Assembly (NCBI RefSeq): GCF_014803895.1
Contig: NZ_JAAVAU010000017.1
Coordinates: 1-64,000, forward strand
Direction: 5' to 3'
Length of the DNA: 64,000 nt
Source: Lactobacillus sp.
GTDB taxonomy: Bacteria; Bacillota; Bacilli; Lactobacillales; Lactobacillaceae
The translations under genes and the position numbers were made by a program. Under the pieces are notes generated by a model. It saw only the letters and a list, made by a program, of their open reading frames with translations, had not been told where the DNA came from and searched no databases. Below, piece by piece: positions 8,294 through 16,313 of the stretch (within the stretch, counting starts at the first letter, position 1; each line of letters opens with the position of its first letter).

Positions 8294-9406
8294 TTGCAAA
8301 AAAAACAACCGCAATTATCTTGGAAATTTATTGTAGCTTTAATTTTAATTGTTTGTGGGATAGCAGTTTTTGTTATACACTCCCACCAGAATACTAAGGA
8401 GCCAGCTGTAGTCGACAATACTAGTACGCGTCCAGCGTCCTATTCGACTAAAGAGTTTAAGTCTTTATTACAAAAGCAATATCCTGATGTTTATAAGAAT
8501 TTGGATCTTACTCAAAAACCGGCTTTTTATGTTATTCCAGGTTTAATTAAGTCAGCAGCTGTTAACCATAAAACACAGAAGCCCGGAATTGCTCGGGATA
8601 TGGATCCACAAGGGTTAGCAATTATTCATAATAAGTACTTGATTATTTCAGCTTATAGTAAAAGCAAAAAATTTGATTCAGTACTATGGGTTTTAAATTT
8701 TCAAACAGGGGAATTTATTAAAACTATAGCCTTAAATGGTCTTGATCACGTAGGGGGAATTGCTTACGACAATGACCATGATCGTTTATGGGTAGCAACT
8801 ATCAATAGCTCTAAGCGGGCCCAAGTCCAATCGATTACTTTAAATGAAATTGAAAATTATAATTTTGAAACTCAAAAGAAACCAATTAAGTTCCATAATG
8901 GAACTAATTTAGCCAATCCACAGCGAACATCTTATATGACTTATCACAATCATAAACTTTATGTAGGATATTTTGATAAAGTTCATGGTGGTCAACTTTT
9001 TGCTTATAAACTTAATAGCAAAGGTCTCTTAAAGAAAGATAAGAAGGATAACAATCTCGCAGTGCCAAATGAAAATTGGTCCACTTACACCCAAATTCAA
9101 GGGATTAGTTTTGATAAGAATGATATTGTATTGTCTTCTTCATACGGTGACAATAATTCTCAATTATTAATTTTTAAAAACAAATTGAATAAGAAGAATT
9201 ATAAACTTAATTTCGCAGACGCTGATAAAATTGTTTCACTTCCACCATATCTGGAACAAATTATTGCTAAAGATGGGGAAACTTATCTTTTGTTTGAATC
9301 TGCTACAGCTCGTTACCGTAAGAATACTAATCTGCTCCATATGGATCGAGTAATTAAGATAAAAAACACAATAAGTGGTGAAAAAAACAAAGTAGTTAAA
9401 AAATAA
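8294..9406 (+). CDS. Membrane-anchored extracellular protein, possible beta-propeller
   Basis: A 370-residue protein not assigned to a named family. An N-terminal hydrophobic helix (about residues 11-28) with preceding lysines suggests a signal anchor with the rest outside the cell. The body has repeated short strand patterns (DPQGLAIIHNKYLIIS, DHVGGIAYDNDHDRLWVA, IQGISFDKNDIVLSSS) that look like propeller blades; this is inference. It starts at TTG 8294 with AAGGA about 10 bases upstream. It has its own terminator and no operon partner. There are no catalytic motifs, LPXTG or lipobox. Confidence 0.75.
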   Translation: MQKKQPQLSWKFIVALILIVCGIAVFVIHSHQNTKEPAVVDNTSTRPASYSTKEFKSLLQKQYPDVYKNLDLTQKPAFYVIPGLIKSAAVNHKTQKPGIARDMDPQGLAIIHNKYLIISAYSKSKKFDSVLWVLNFQTGEFIKTIALNGLDHVGGIAYDNDHDRLWVATINSSKRAQVQSITLNEIENYNFETQKKPIKFHNGTNLANPQRTSYMTYHNHKLYVGYFDKVHGGQLFAYKLNSKGLLKKDKKDNNLAVPNENWSTYTQIQGISFDKNDIVLSSSYGDNNSQLLIFKNKLNKKNYKLNFADADKIVSLPPYLEQIIAKDGETYLLFESATARYRKNTNLLHMDRVIKIKNTISGEKNKVVKK

Positions 9407-9409
9407 AAT

Positions 9410-9447
9410 AAAAAGTCCTTAGTATCAAATATTAAGGACTTTTTTTG
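9410..9447 (+). terminator. Intrinsic terminator
   Basis: AAAAGTCCTTAGTAT pairs with ATATTAAGGACTTTT (one mismatch near the loop), followed by T residues. Confidence 0.88.
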
Positions 9448-9512
9448 ATTGTAGTATAATTTGTTAGTCTATAGATAAAATAATATAACTTAGCGTATTA
9501 ATGGTGATAAAA

Positions 9513-10223
9513 ATGAGAATTGATAAATATTTGGCAAATATGAACGTTGGCTCGCGTTCAGAAGTTCATAAGCTAATTAAGCAGGGAATCATTACAATCA
9601 ATGGTAAAAAAGTAAAAGCTCCGAAAGAAAAAGTTGCAGAGGGTGATGAAGTTTTAGTTGATGGTAAAGAGATTGCTTACCAAAAATATCATTACTTCTT
9701 ACTAAATAAGCCGAAGGGTGTTTTGTCAGCAACTGAAGACCGAAGTCAAAAAACAGTTTTAGATTTATTGAAGAAAAAAGACCAATATCAAGGAATTGCA
9801 CCAGTTGGAAGATTGGACAAGGATACAACGGGACTATTAATGCTCACTAATGATGGTCAATTGACGCATGAGTTGCTGGCACCGAAAAAACATGTTGATA
9901 AGATTTATCAGGCTTTAATTGCAGGAATTCCTGATGAAGATACGATCAATATATTTGCTAGTGGAATGACTCTTGGTGATGGTACTATCTTAAAACCAGC
10001 AGAGTTAACAATTTTAGAAACTTACCCTAAGACTAACCAAGCTAAGATTGAAATTAATATTCGCGAAGGAAAATATCATCAAATCAAGCGTATGTTTGGT
10101 GCATGTGGTATGAAAGTGTTAGAACTTGAAAGACTGCAAATGGGTAATTTGAAGTTAGATAAAGATTTGAAGCGTGGCCAATATCGTGAACTCAGCCTAG
10201 CAGAAGTTGAAAATATTCGTTAG
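9513..10223 (+). CDS. 16S rRNA pseudouridine synthase, RsuA family
   Basis: 236 residues. An N-terminal S4-like RNA-binding domain (MRIDKYLANMNVGSRSEVHK to about residue 60) precedes the catalytic domain with the conserved GRLDKDTTGLLMLTNDG motif, in which the aspartate of RLD is the nucleophile. RsuA makes pseudouridine 516 of 16S rRNA, and this is the likely target. The ATG at 9513 is preferred over one four codons earlier because GGTGAT lies between them at ribosome-binding distance and MRIDKYL is the usual family start. Confidence 0.9.
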   Translation: MRIDKYLANMNVGSRSEVHKLIKQGIITINGKKVKAPKEKVAEGDEVLVDGKEIAYQKYHYFLLNKPKGVLSATEDRSQKTVLDLLKKKDQYQGIAPVGRLDKDTTGLLMLTNDGQLTHELLAPKKHVDKIYQALIAGIPDEDTINIFASGMTLGDGTILKPAELTILETYPKTNQAKIEINIREGKYHQIKRMFGACGMKVLELERLQMGNLKLDKDLKRGQYRELSLAEVENIR

Positions 10224-10318
10224 GTTGCTTTTTTGGTTTAAGAATAATGGCTGGCATGTTACAAGCAACTTGTATATCAAGAAATAATTTCTAAAAATAT
10301 TAAATAAAATCTTCCCTT

Positions 10319-10355
10319 AAATACTCTACAGGTAAAACTGTAGGGTATTTTTTTG
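10319..10355 (+). terminator. Intrinsic terminator of the RsuA-family gene
   Basis: AAATACTCTACAG pairs with CTGTAGGGTATTT, followed by TTTT. Confidence 0.85.
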
Positions 10356-10567
10356 CTTGAATTAGTATAAAAAAATTATAGTTTAAAAGAATAACTATCA
10401 TGTTGTGAGCGGATACACATACTTATTTTTTGTGTACATAAAAATTAATTGTTCAATTATCGTTGCAATTTGGCATATTTCGAGACAGAAAGTAAAAAAT
10501 AGTGCAATATGTACAATATTGTGTCAATAAAGGTACTGAATACTTATTGTATGGAATAGTGGAGAAG
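10356..10567 (+). promoter_or_regulatory. Upstream region of the SLAP surface-protein gene
   Basis: An AT-rich non-coding stretch before the surface-protein start. It contains TTGTGAGCGGATA (10403-10415), which resembles half of a LacI-type operator, and the 10-bp palindrome ACAATATTGT (10512-10521). No -35/-10 pair is convincing enough to name as the promoter. An in-frame ATG at 10502 has no ribosome-binding site and is not used. Confidence 0.4.
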
Positions 10568-13500
10568 ATGAAGATAATGAACAAAAAAGCAAAGCTTACA
10601 AGTTTAACTACTGCTACCCTAGCTACTGTATTGTTAGCAGGCGCAAACTTAAGCGGTAATGTTAAGGCTGCTACTAATGAGGATGTTAATGCAAATAGCA
10701 CTCAAAAAGCACAATCTCCAAAGGAAATTGCGCAGGATAATATTAAAAACGCTCAAACTAAGGTTGATCAAGCTCAATCTAAAGTAAATACTGATTCTAA
10801 AAACTTAGATAATGCTAAAAAGGACGCTCAAGCTCCTGATAAAGCATATGACGATCAAGATGTTAAGGTTACTGCTGCACAATCTGACTTGAATAAGAAA
10901 AAAGATGCACAAACAAATGCTCAAAACGAGGTAAATGATGCTCAAAAGTTAGTTGATCAAGCAACTGATTCTAATGTTGCTGCAGCTAAGAAAGTAGTTA
11001 ATGACAAGAGTACTGAAATTTCTAACAAGCAACAAGACTTGAAGGATACTGAAGCAAAAGTTCCAGCTAAACAAGCTGCAATTGATAAAGCTAATAGTGA
11101 TGTTAATAGTGCACAAACTAACTTAACTACTAAGACTAATGCCAAGTCTGATGCTGATGCTGCAGTTAAGAATGCGCAGGATGCATTGAATAATACGGGG
11201 ATTAATGAGACTAACCAAGCAATTGAGACTTATAAAAATAATATTAAGAGTTTAAATGATAGTATTACTGCTAATCAAAAGACTTTAGAACATAATCAGG
11301 ATGTTTTAAAAGATAATCAAACTAAACTTGATGATATTAATAAGCAATTGCCTAAAGCTACCCAAAGTCAAAAAGATGCCCAGCAAGCGGTAGATGATGC
11401 CAAAAAAGCTTTAACTAATGCGCAAACTCAATTGGCACAAGATCAAGATATTGCTAATAGTGCTGCTGGTTTCTTTAAGAGTCTAGCTGAAGATACTAGC
11501 TTAACTGATGAACAACGTGAAGATGCTCGCATGGCTTATAGTGTTGTGATGAATGAGGGGAAGGCTGTACCTGGATACAATGTAACCTTCGAAGATGGTA
11601 AATTAAATTCGCCAAAAGTAGAATTTACTGAGGATAACAGTCAAGTGGTTGTTAACCTACCAAATGGAGTGACAGAGTTTAATTATGATACCCTTACAAA
11701 TGGTAAAGGAATTAAATTAGCGTGGTATAACAATGGAGTATCGTTAGGACAATCTGATGATGCCACCTCTTTAAGTAGTATGAAAGAAGCGCTAAATGAT
11801 TTTGATGATTGGATAAAAGTTCGATCTGAATATAATTTGTCTCAACCACAAATATCGTTAACTGCGGTGGCTATTGCGATGATGAGTTCTGATTATCTTA
11901 ACAGCCATAATTTTGATCATCCAATTAATCATCCTGAAGATGGACCGTTTTATGGAACTGAAGAAGATATTGCATATGGTTCGTCTCAAGTAGGATTATA
12001 TATGGATGAAAAAGAGTATATTGATAATTTAATTGCTGAACATCCAGAATATGCACAATATAGATATGATACAGGTAATTTAACAGAAGAACAGTGGAAT
12101 AAGAATAATGAATTTTGGGCTGCTCATGGGTTAACTATAAGTGGTGATGGAGATCAAGTAATTGGTCACTACATATCTATGATAGAACCAAATAAGCATT
12201 CTGTAGGTATGGCAGTTAGTGGTCCTAACTCTTCTACGGATATAATTGGAGATACAGTATCTTATCCAATTTCAGTAAAAATAGATCATATAGATCAAGA
12301 ATGGGGACCAGAATATAAAGATGATGAATTACATTATCCCTATGATAGTTTCAGTATTTCTGATTACAAAAATTTAGTAAATAGCTATAATCCAGAAAAT
12401 GCATCATTTATTCAAACAGATAAAACTGACATCAAAGATAAGCAAGAAGATTTAAAAAATAAGCAAAAATTTTTAGATACTGCTAAAACTAATGTAACTA
12501 ATTTACAAAATAGTATTGATGAATTTAATACTGCAATTTCTAATACTAAAACTGCAATTTCTGATACTCAAAAGGCAATTAAGAAAGCTCAAGATGAGTT
12601 ACCAACTCAACAAAGCAATTTAGAAAAAGAGAAAGCTAGATTAGCTTCATTGACTGTGTCCAATGATACTAAGACTAGTAACTTACAGGCTGCATTAGAA
12701 AATCAAACTAAGGCTCAACAAGATGTTGAAGCTGCTGAAAACAAATTAACTGATGCTAAGAACGAACTTACTGATGCTAATAAAGCTAAGAGCGACTTAG
12801 AACAAAGTATTAAAAATAAACAAGCTGCTATTGAAAAAGCTCAAAGTGAATTAAAAGACTTAACTGCTAAGAGGGATGCACTTGTCAATGCTCCGCAAAC
12901 TTTAAAGGCTGCTCAAAGCAATTTGACTGCAGCTAAAAATGCAGTAACAACAGCTGAAAATACTTTGAAGACAGAACAAGATAAGCTAAAAGAATTAAAA
13001 GCTCCTAAAGATGAAGCAGATGCTAAGGTCAAGCAAGCCCAAGAAGCTTATGATACAGCTAACAACGAATTAACTGATGCCAAAGATAAGTTGACTAAGG
13101 CCAAAGATGCATTATCTGAAATCGAACGTCAAGAACAAGAAGCTGCTGAACTTGCTGCTCAAGAAGCTCAAGAACAAGCTGAAGCAGCCAAGAAAGCCGC
13201 TGAATTAAAGAAGGCAGCAGATGAAGCTCAACCTGTAAATTTAACCCACAATGCTTATGTTTACGATAAAGATGGTAAAGCTATTACTGTCAATGGTGAA
13301 ACTAAGACCTTAACTAAAGGTGACTCAATTAAAGCTTACTCAAAAGCTAAGGTTGTCACTATTAAGGGTAAAGAATTTTACCAAATTGGCGAAAACGAAT
13401 TTGTTAAGGTAGCTAATACTGTTGCTAAGACAAATAACTCAACTAAGAATACTAGTGTTCCTAAGTCAGTAAAATTAACTCATAATGCTTTTATTTATGA

Positions 13501-13855
13501 TAAGAATGGTAAGAGAGTTAAGTTAACATGGATCAAACGTGGTAAGACTATCAAGCCAACTAATATGATAACTATTAAGGGTAAGAAGTATTACCAGATT
13601 AGGAACAATAGCTTTGTTAAGGTGGCTAATACTAAAGTTAAGACTCATACTGTAAAGAAGACTGCTACTATCAAAGCTAAGCTAAATCATAAGGTAGCAA
13701 CGGTTGATCGTTTGGGTAAGAATAACGGTGACTATGTATTAGGTAGCCGCACTTACTCATTTAATGAAAAGTTAGTTGTTAATGGTAAGACTTACTATAA
13801 GATTGCTGGCAAAAATGATTGGGTTCCTGCAAGTAAGTTAAATTTGAAGAAGTAA
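10568..13855 (+). CDS. Secreted coiled-coil surface protein with CAP-like insert and SLAP anchors
   Basis: 1095 residues. A signal peptide (about 1-34) ends at VKA before ATNEDV. Residues about 50-295 and 620-885 are A/K/D/Q-rich coiled coils. Between them (about 295-618) lies a globular region with CAP/SCP-like elements: HNFDHPINH, EEDIAYGS resembling GENIAYGS, and GHYISMIEPN resembling GHY-NI-NPN. The layout recalls SEC10/PgrA surface-exclusion-type proteins. The C-terminus has three SLAP (PF03217-like) modules, two beginning LTHNA, that bind the wall non-covalently; there is no LPXTG. The ATG at 10568 is chosen for the signal peptide; a second ATG three codons on is also possible. Likely an adhesin or wall-associated protein. 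Confidence 0.85.
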   Translation: MKIMNKKAKLTSLTTATLATVLLAGANLSGNVKAATNEDVNANSTQKAQSPKEIAQDNIKNAQTKVDQAQSKVNTDSKNLDNAKKDAQAPDKAYDDQDVKVTAAQSDLNKKKDAQTNAQNEVNDAQKLVDQATDSNVAAAKKVVNDKSTEISNKQQDLKDTEAKVPAKQAAIDKANSDVNSAQTNLTTKTNAKSDADAAVKNAQDALNNTGINETNQAIETYKNNIKSLNDSITANQKTLEHNQDVLKDNQTKLDDINKQLPKATQSQKDAQQAVDDAKKALTNAQTQLAQDQDIANSAAGFFKSLAEDTSLTDEQREDARMAYSVVMNEGKAVPGYNVTFEDGKLNSPKVEFTEDNSQVVVNLPNGVTEFNYDTLTNGKGIKLAWYNNGVSLGQSDDATSLSSMKEALNDFDDWIKVRSEYNLSQPQISLTAVAIAMMSSDYLNSHNFDHPINHPEDGPFYGTEEDIAYGSSQVGLYMDEKEYIDNLIAEHPEYAQYRYDTGNLTEEQWNKNNEFWAAHGLTISGDGDQVIGHYISMIEPNKHSVGMAVSGPNSSTDIIGDTVSYPISVKIDHIDQEWGPEYKDDELHYPYDSFSISDYKNLVNSYNPENASFIQTDKTDIKDKQEDLKNKQKFLDTAKTNVTNLQNSIDEFNTAISNTKTAISDTQKAIKKAQDELPTQQSNLEKEKARLASLTVSNDTKTSNLQAALENQTKAQQDVEAAENKLTDAKNELTDANKAKSDLEQSIKNKQAAIEKAQSELKDLTAKRDALVNAPQTLKAAQSNLTAAKNAVTTAENTLKTEQDKLKELKAPKDEADAKVKQAQEAYDTANNELTDAKDKLTKAKDALSEIERQEQEAAELAAQEAQEQAEAAKKAAELKKAADEAQPVNLTHNAYVYDKDGKAITVNGETKTLTKGDSIKAYSKAKVVTIKGKEFYQIGENEFVKVANTVAKTNNSTKNTSVPKSVKLTHNAFIYDKNGKRVKLTWIKRGKTIKPTNMITIKGKKYYQIRNNSFVKVANTKVKTHTVKKTATIKAKLNHKVATVDRLGKNNGDYVLGSRTYSFNEKLVVNGKTYYKIAGKNDWVPASKLNLKK

Positions 13856-14070
13856 TAAGATTGTTTTTAACGATGATTAATAATTAAATTTGATGCTCAG
13901 CTTGCTGGGTAAAATTGAAATAATTTTAATATAGATACTTTCTCCTCCAAACATATTCATACACAGAAAGCATTTTGCTATTTTGAAGTTACTTATTCAG
14001 TTTTTACCGAGTTAAAGAGCATTAAGTAAAATATTAGTATAAATCTTCCCACATACTAAGTTTTAACTAT
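13856..14070 (+). other. Non-coding stretch after the surface-protein gene
   Basis: AT-rich, with no credible reading frame on either strand. A short CTCAGC/GCTGGG hairpin lies near 13895 but without a T-run. No repeat or mobile-element sequence was recognised. Confidence 0.5.
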
Positions 14071-14106
14071 GAAGCTGCACTAAATAGTGCGGCTTTATTT
14101 TTTTAG
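14071..14106 (+). terminator. Intrinsic terminator, likely for the surface-protein gene
   Basis: AAGCTGCACT pairs with AGTGCGGCTT (one G-T pair), followed by TATTTTTTT. It is more than 200 bases after the stop codon, giving a long 3' untranslated region. Confidence 0.75.
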
Positions 14107-14121
14107 GATAAAATAACCTCC

Positions 14122-14157
14122 AAAAACATGCTTTCCTTAAAAAGTATGTTTTTTGTT
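14122..14157 (+). terminator. Second intrinsic terminator
   Basis: AACATGCTTT pairs with AAAGTATGTT, followed by TTTTG and more T residues; it is in tandem with the terminator at 14071. Confidence 0.65.
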
Positions 14158-14218
14158 TTTCCAATAAGTAGTAAACTATCTTAATATACCGACTTCGCTT
14201 TAAAAAGGAAGGATATTA

Positions 14219-15925
14219 ATGCACAAAAAGAATTTAAAAAATTATGTACTAAGGTGTATACCATATGGAATTATGTTAGTGGTCATTCTTCTTGGTATCG
14301 GTTATCAGCTGAGATATCGGGCAACAGTTGTTGGTAGTGATACGATGATTCACTTTCAGCGTTTTTATGATGCAATGGCTCAGATTAAAACTGGAAATTA
14401 TTCATATTTTCAAATGAATTATGGTTTATATCGGACAGGACGCATTTTTAACGCCGTTTATGGCCCATTTTTTGCCTATTTAAATGGACTGTTACTATTA
14501 ATCTGTGGTACTTGGTATAGATTTGATATTGTCTCAATCTTAATTGTCCAAATGATTGGAGCAGTATCAATGTACAAGCTAAGTTTAAAGGTTAAGACCG
14601 ATAAATGGATTGCTTTACTGCTAAGTTTAATTTATACAGAAAGTAGTTTTGTTGTTTCTTTTCAACGTTTTAACTTTATGGGCTGGGGTGGAGCTTTAGC
14701 CCCATTAGTGATTATGCAGGCCGTTAATATGGTGCAAGATCATAAAAAGCCTATCCATTGGTTTCAGCTTGCTCTAATAATGTCAATTTTGGCTCAAATT
14801 CATTTGTGGTCCACATTGATGTTAACAATTACAATTATTCCATTTGCGGTATATGGACTAGTGAAGAATAACAATAAGAAGCAAGTAGTCTTTTCTGGAT
14901 TAAAAGCAATTGGTATCGCAATTTTACTAACAGCTAATATTTGGGGTGCCATGTTATTGCTTTATCACAGTAATAAATTGGCTTTGCCTAATGTCCATAG
15001 TTTGAGTTATTTTTCTCTTAAAATTGCTTATAAGTATAATTACCATGCAGCAGTTTTGTGGAGTATAGTTCTTGTAATTATTTTGCAAGTAATTTATATT
15101 TTGTTTCACTTCAAGAAGAATCCTCTTAATACTTTATCAACGGGGGTTGCCATGTTTTGGCTTATTGCTGGTTCACGGTTAATACCTTGGGCCAGGATAC
15201 AGGCAAAATATCCTCGTTTAGGTTCTTCTTTGCAATTTCCCTATCGTTTTTCCATAGGTGCTTGGCCATTAATTTTTATGGCAATTGGAATTACGATTAC
15301 TTATCTAAATTCTAAATATGGTCTTAAGAGTAAAATCCTGGCTTTTCTTATTCTTTTAGTATTAGCAGGACAAAATCTAGCTATTACTATAAAATATAAT
15401 CGATATTTTACTAATTTATATCTTAATGATAGGGTTGTTATCACGAATGGTGATTATTACCAAATGCCTAAGGATCGTACCCAATTTAGAAAGATTTTAT
15501 ATGAAACAAATAGTCGAAAATTATTAGATTTATCATTGCGAGCCCAGCCGGATTATTTGCCGTCAAATACGTCAACAACAAATGCTGTGTTTGAACAAGA
15601 TGTACTAAAAAACATCAAACATTATAAATATAAAGTTAAGGGTGATAGACTCTATGTATATTGGCAAAGTAAGTCTACCAAGAAGCGCTACTTGCCAATT
15701 GTGATGTATAGACAGTCCCGCTTAATTGTTAACGGTAAAGATAAAACAAATGTTGCTAAGAATAAAATTTATCAACCACTTGTACGTAGTAAAGTAGGGA
15801 ATAATACTGCTATCTTATATTTTGTAGTCCCAACATGGTTCTGGATCCTAGTATGGATTAGTCTTTTATCTTGGGTAGGAATGATAATATATGGGATTAA
15901 AATAAGGTTCTCACATAATGCTTAA
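14219..15925 (+). CDS. Polytopic membrane protein, GT-C glycosyltransferase-like
   Basis: 568 residues with about 11-12 membrane helices and a hydrophilic stretch at about residues 400-530. The first external loop carries GSDTMIHFQRF, which resembles the acidic first-loop motif of GT-C lipid-linked-sugar glycosyltransferases and PTPS-related membrane proteins; the assignment is inference. GGAAGG is 7 bases before the ATG. It stands alone after the SLAP surface-protein gene, so a role in glycosylating wall polymers or surface proteins is possible but not shown. A weak TCTAG/CTAGA hairpin with a T-run at 16023-16048 may end the transcript. Confidence 0.7.
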   Translation: MHKKNLKNYVLRCIPYGIMLVVILLGIGYQLRYRATVVGSDTMIHFQRFYDAMAQIKTGNYSYFQMNYGLYRTGRIFNAVYGPFFAYLNGLLLLICGTWYRFDIVSILIVQMIGAVSMYKLSLKVKTDKWIALLLSLIYTESSFVVSFQRFNFMGWGGALAPLVIMQAVNMVQDHKKPIHWFQLALIMSILAQIHLWSTLMLTITIIPFAVYGLVKNNNKKQVVFSGLKAIGIAILLTANIWGAMLLLYHSNKLALPNVHSLSYFSLKIAYKYNYHAAVLWSIVLVIILQVIYILFHFKKNPLNTLSTGVAMFWLIAGSRLIPWARIQAKYPRLGSSLQFPYRFSIGAWPLIFMAIGITITYLNSKYGLKSKILAFLILLVLAGQNLAITIKYNRYFTNLYLNDRVVITNGDYYQMPKDRTQFRKILYETNSRKLLDLSLRAQPDYLPSNTSTTNAVFEQDVLKNIKHYKYKVKGDRLYVYWQSKSTKKRYLPIVMYRQSRLIVNGKDKTNVAKNKIYQPLVRSKVGNNTAILYFVVPTWFWILVWISLLSWVGMIIYGIKIRFSHNA

Positions 15926-16060
15926 TTCAATTTGAAAATTAAGGCATAGGTAAAAAGCTATTTGACTTACCCTCCAGGAATGCCAATGATAATGTAGGAG
16001 TAGCTGTATAGAACTAAATTTTCTCTAGTGATTGCTAGACCTTTTTTCTCGGCTTTGTAC
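15926..16060 (+). other. Non-coding stretch before the valS leader
   Basis: No coding frame. GGCAT (15943-15947) can pair with ATGCC (15980-15984) around AGGTAA/TTACC, giving a small nested hairpin of unknown meaning, and a weak terminator-like hairpin lies at 16023-16048. Confidence 0.4.
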
Positions 16061-16061
16061 A

Positions 16062-16070
16062 TGTTATAAT
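16062..16070 (+). promoter_or_regulatory. Extended -10 promoter of valS
   Basis: TGTTATAAT, a TGN-extended consensus -10 about 15 bases upstream of the T-box leader; the -35 region is only a T-run. Confidence 0.65.
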
Positions 16071-16083
16071 CATAGACAAAGCA

Positions 16084-16299
16084 ACAATCAAGAGGGGTTA
16101 CTTTCATTAACAGAGAAAGGCCATAATGCTGAAAGGCTGGAGAGGAACTAGTAGCTTGATTAGCTGGTGAACTGAACTTAAGTAAGTTTACCCGGACACT
16201 TCAGCGCCGTTATTGCTTATAAGAGAAGTGCATTGCACTTAACGTAGGTGGTACCGCGGTTAGTAAATCGTCCTAGACATATAGTCTAGGACTTTTTTT
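16084..16299 (+). promoter_or_regulatory. T-box leader of valS (valine tRNA-sensing)
   Basis: Stem I is closed by AATCAAG (16086-16092) with CTTGATT (16155-16161), and the specifier codon read from its loop is GTA (16151-16153), a valine codon. The T-box sequence AGGTGGTACCGCGG is at 16246-16259. The terminator GTCCTAGAC/GTCTAGGAC with seven T residues is at 16270-16299. Uncharged tRNA-Val pairs with the T-box and favours antitermination, turning valS on under valine shortage. Confidence 0.93.
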
Positions 16300-16313
16300 A
16301 TGGAGGAATTTTA

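Noticed and set aside
10740..13230. Tandem DNA repeats in the surface-protein gene
   Set aside because: The repetition is of amino-acid composition (coiled-coil heptads rich in A, K, Q, D), not of exact DNA units.
15943..15984. Nested hairpin before valS as a small RNA gene
   Set aside because: Only a few base pairs, with no clear promoter or terminator of its own.
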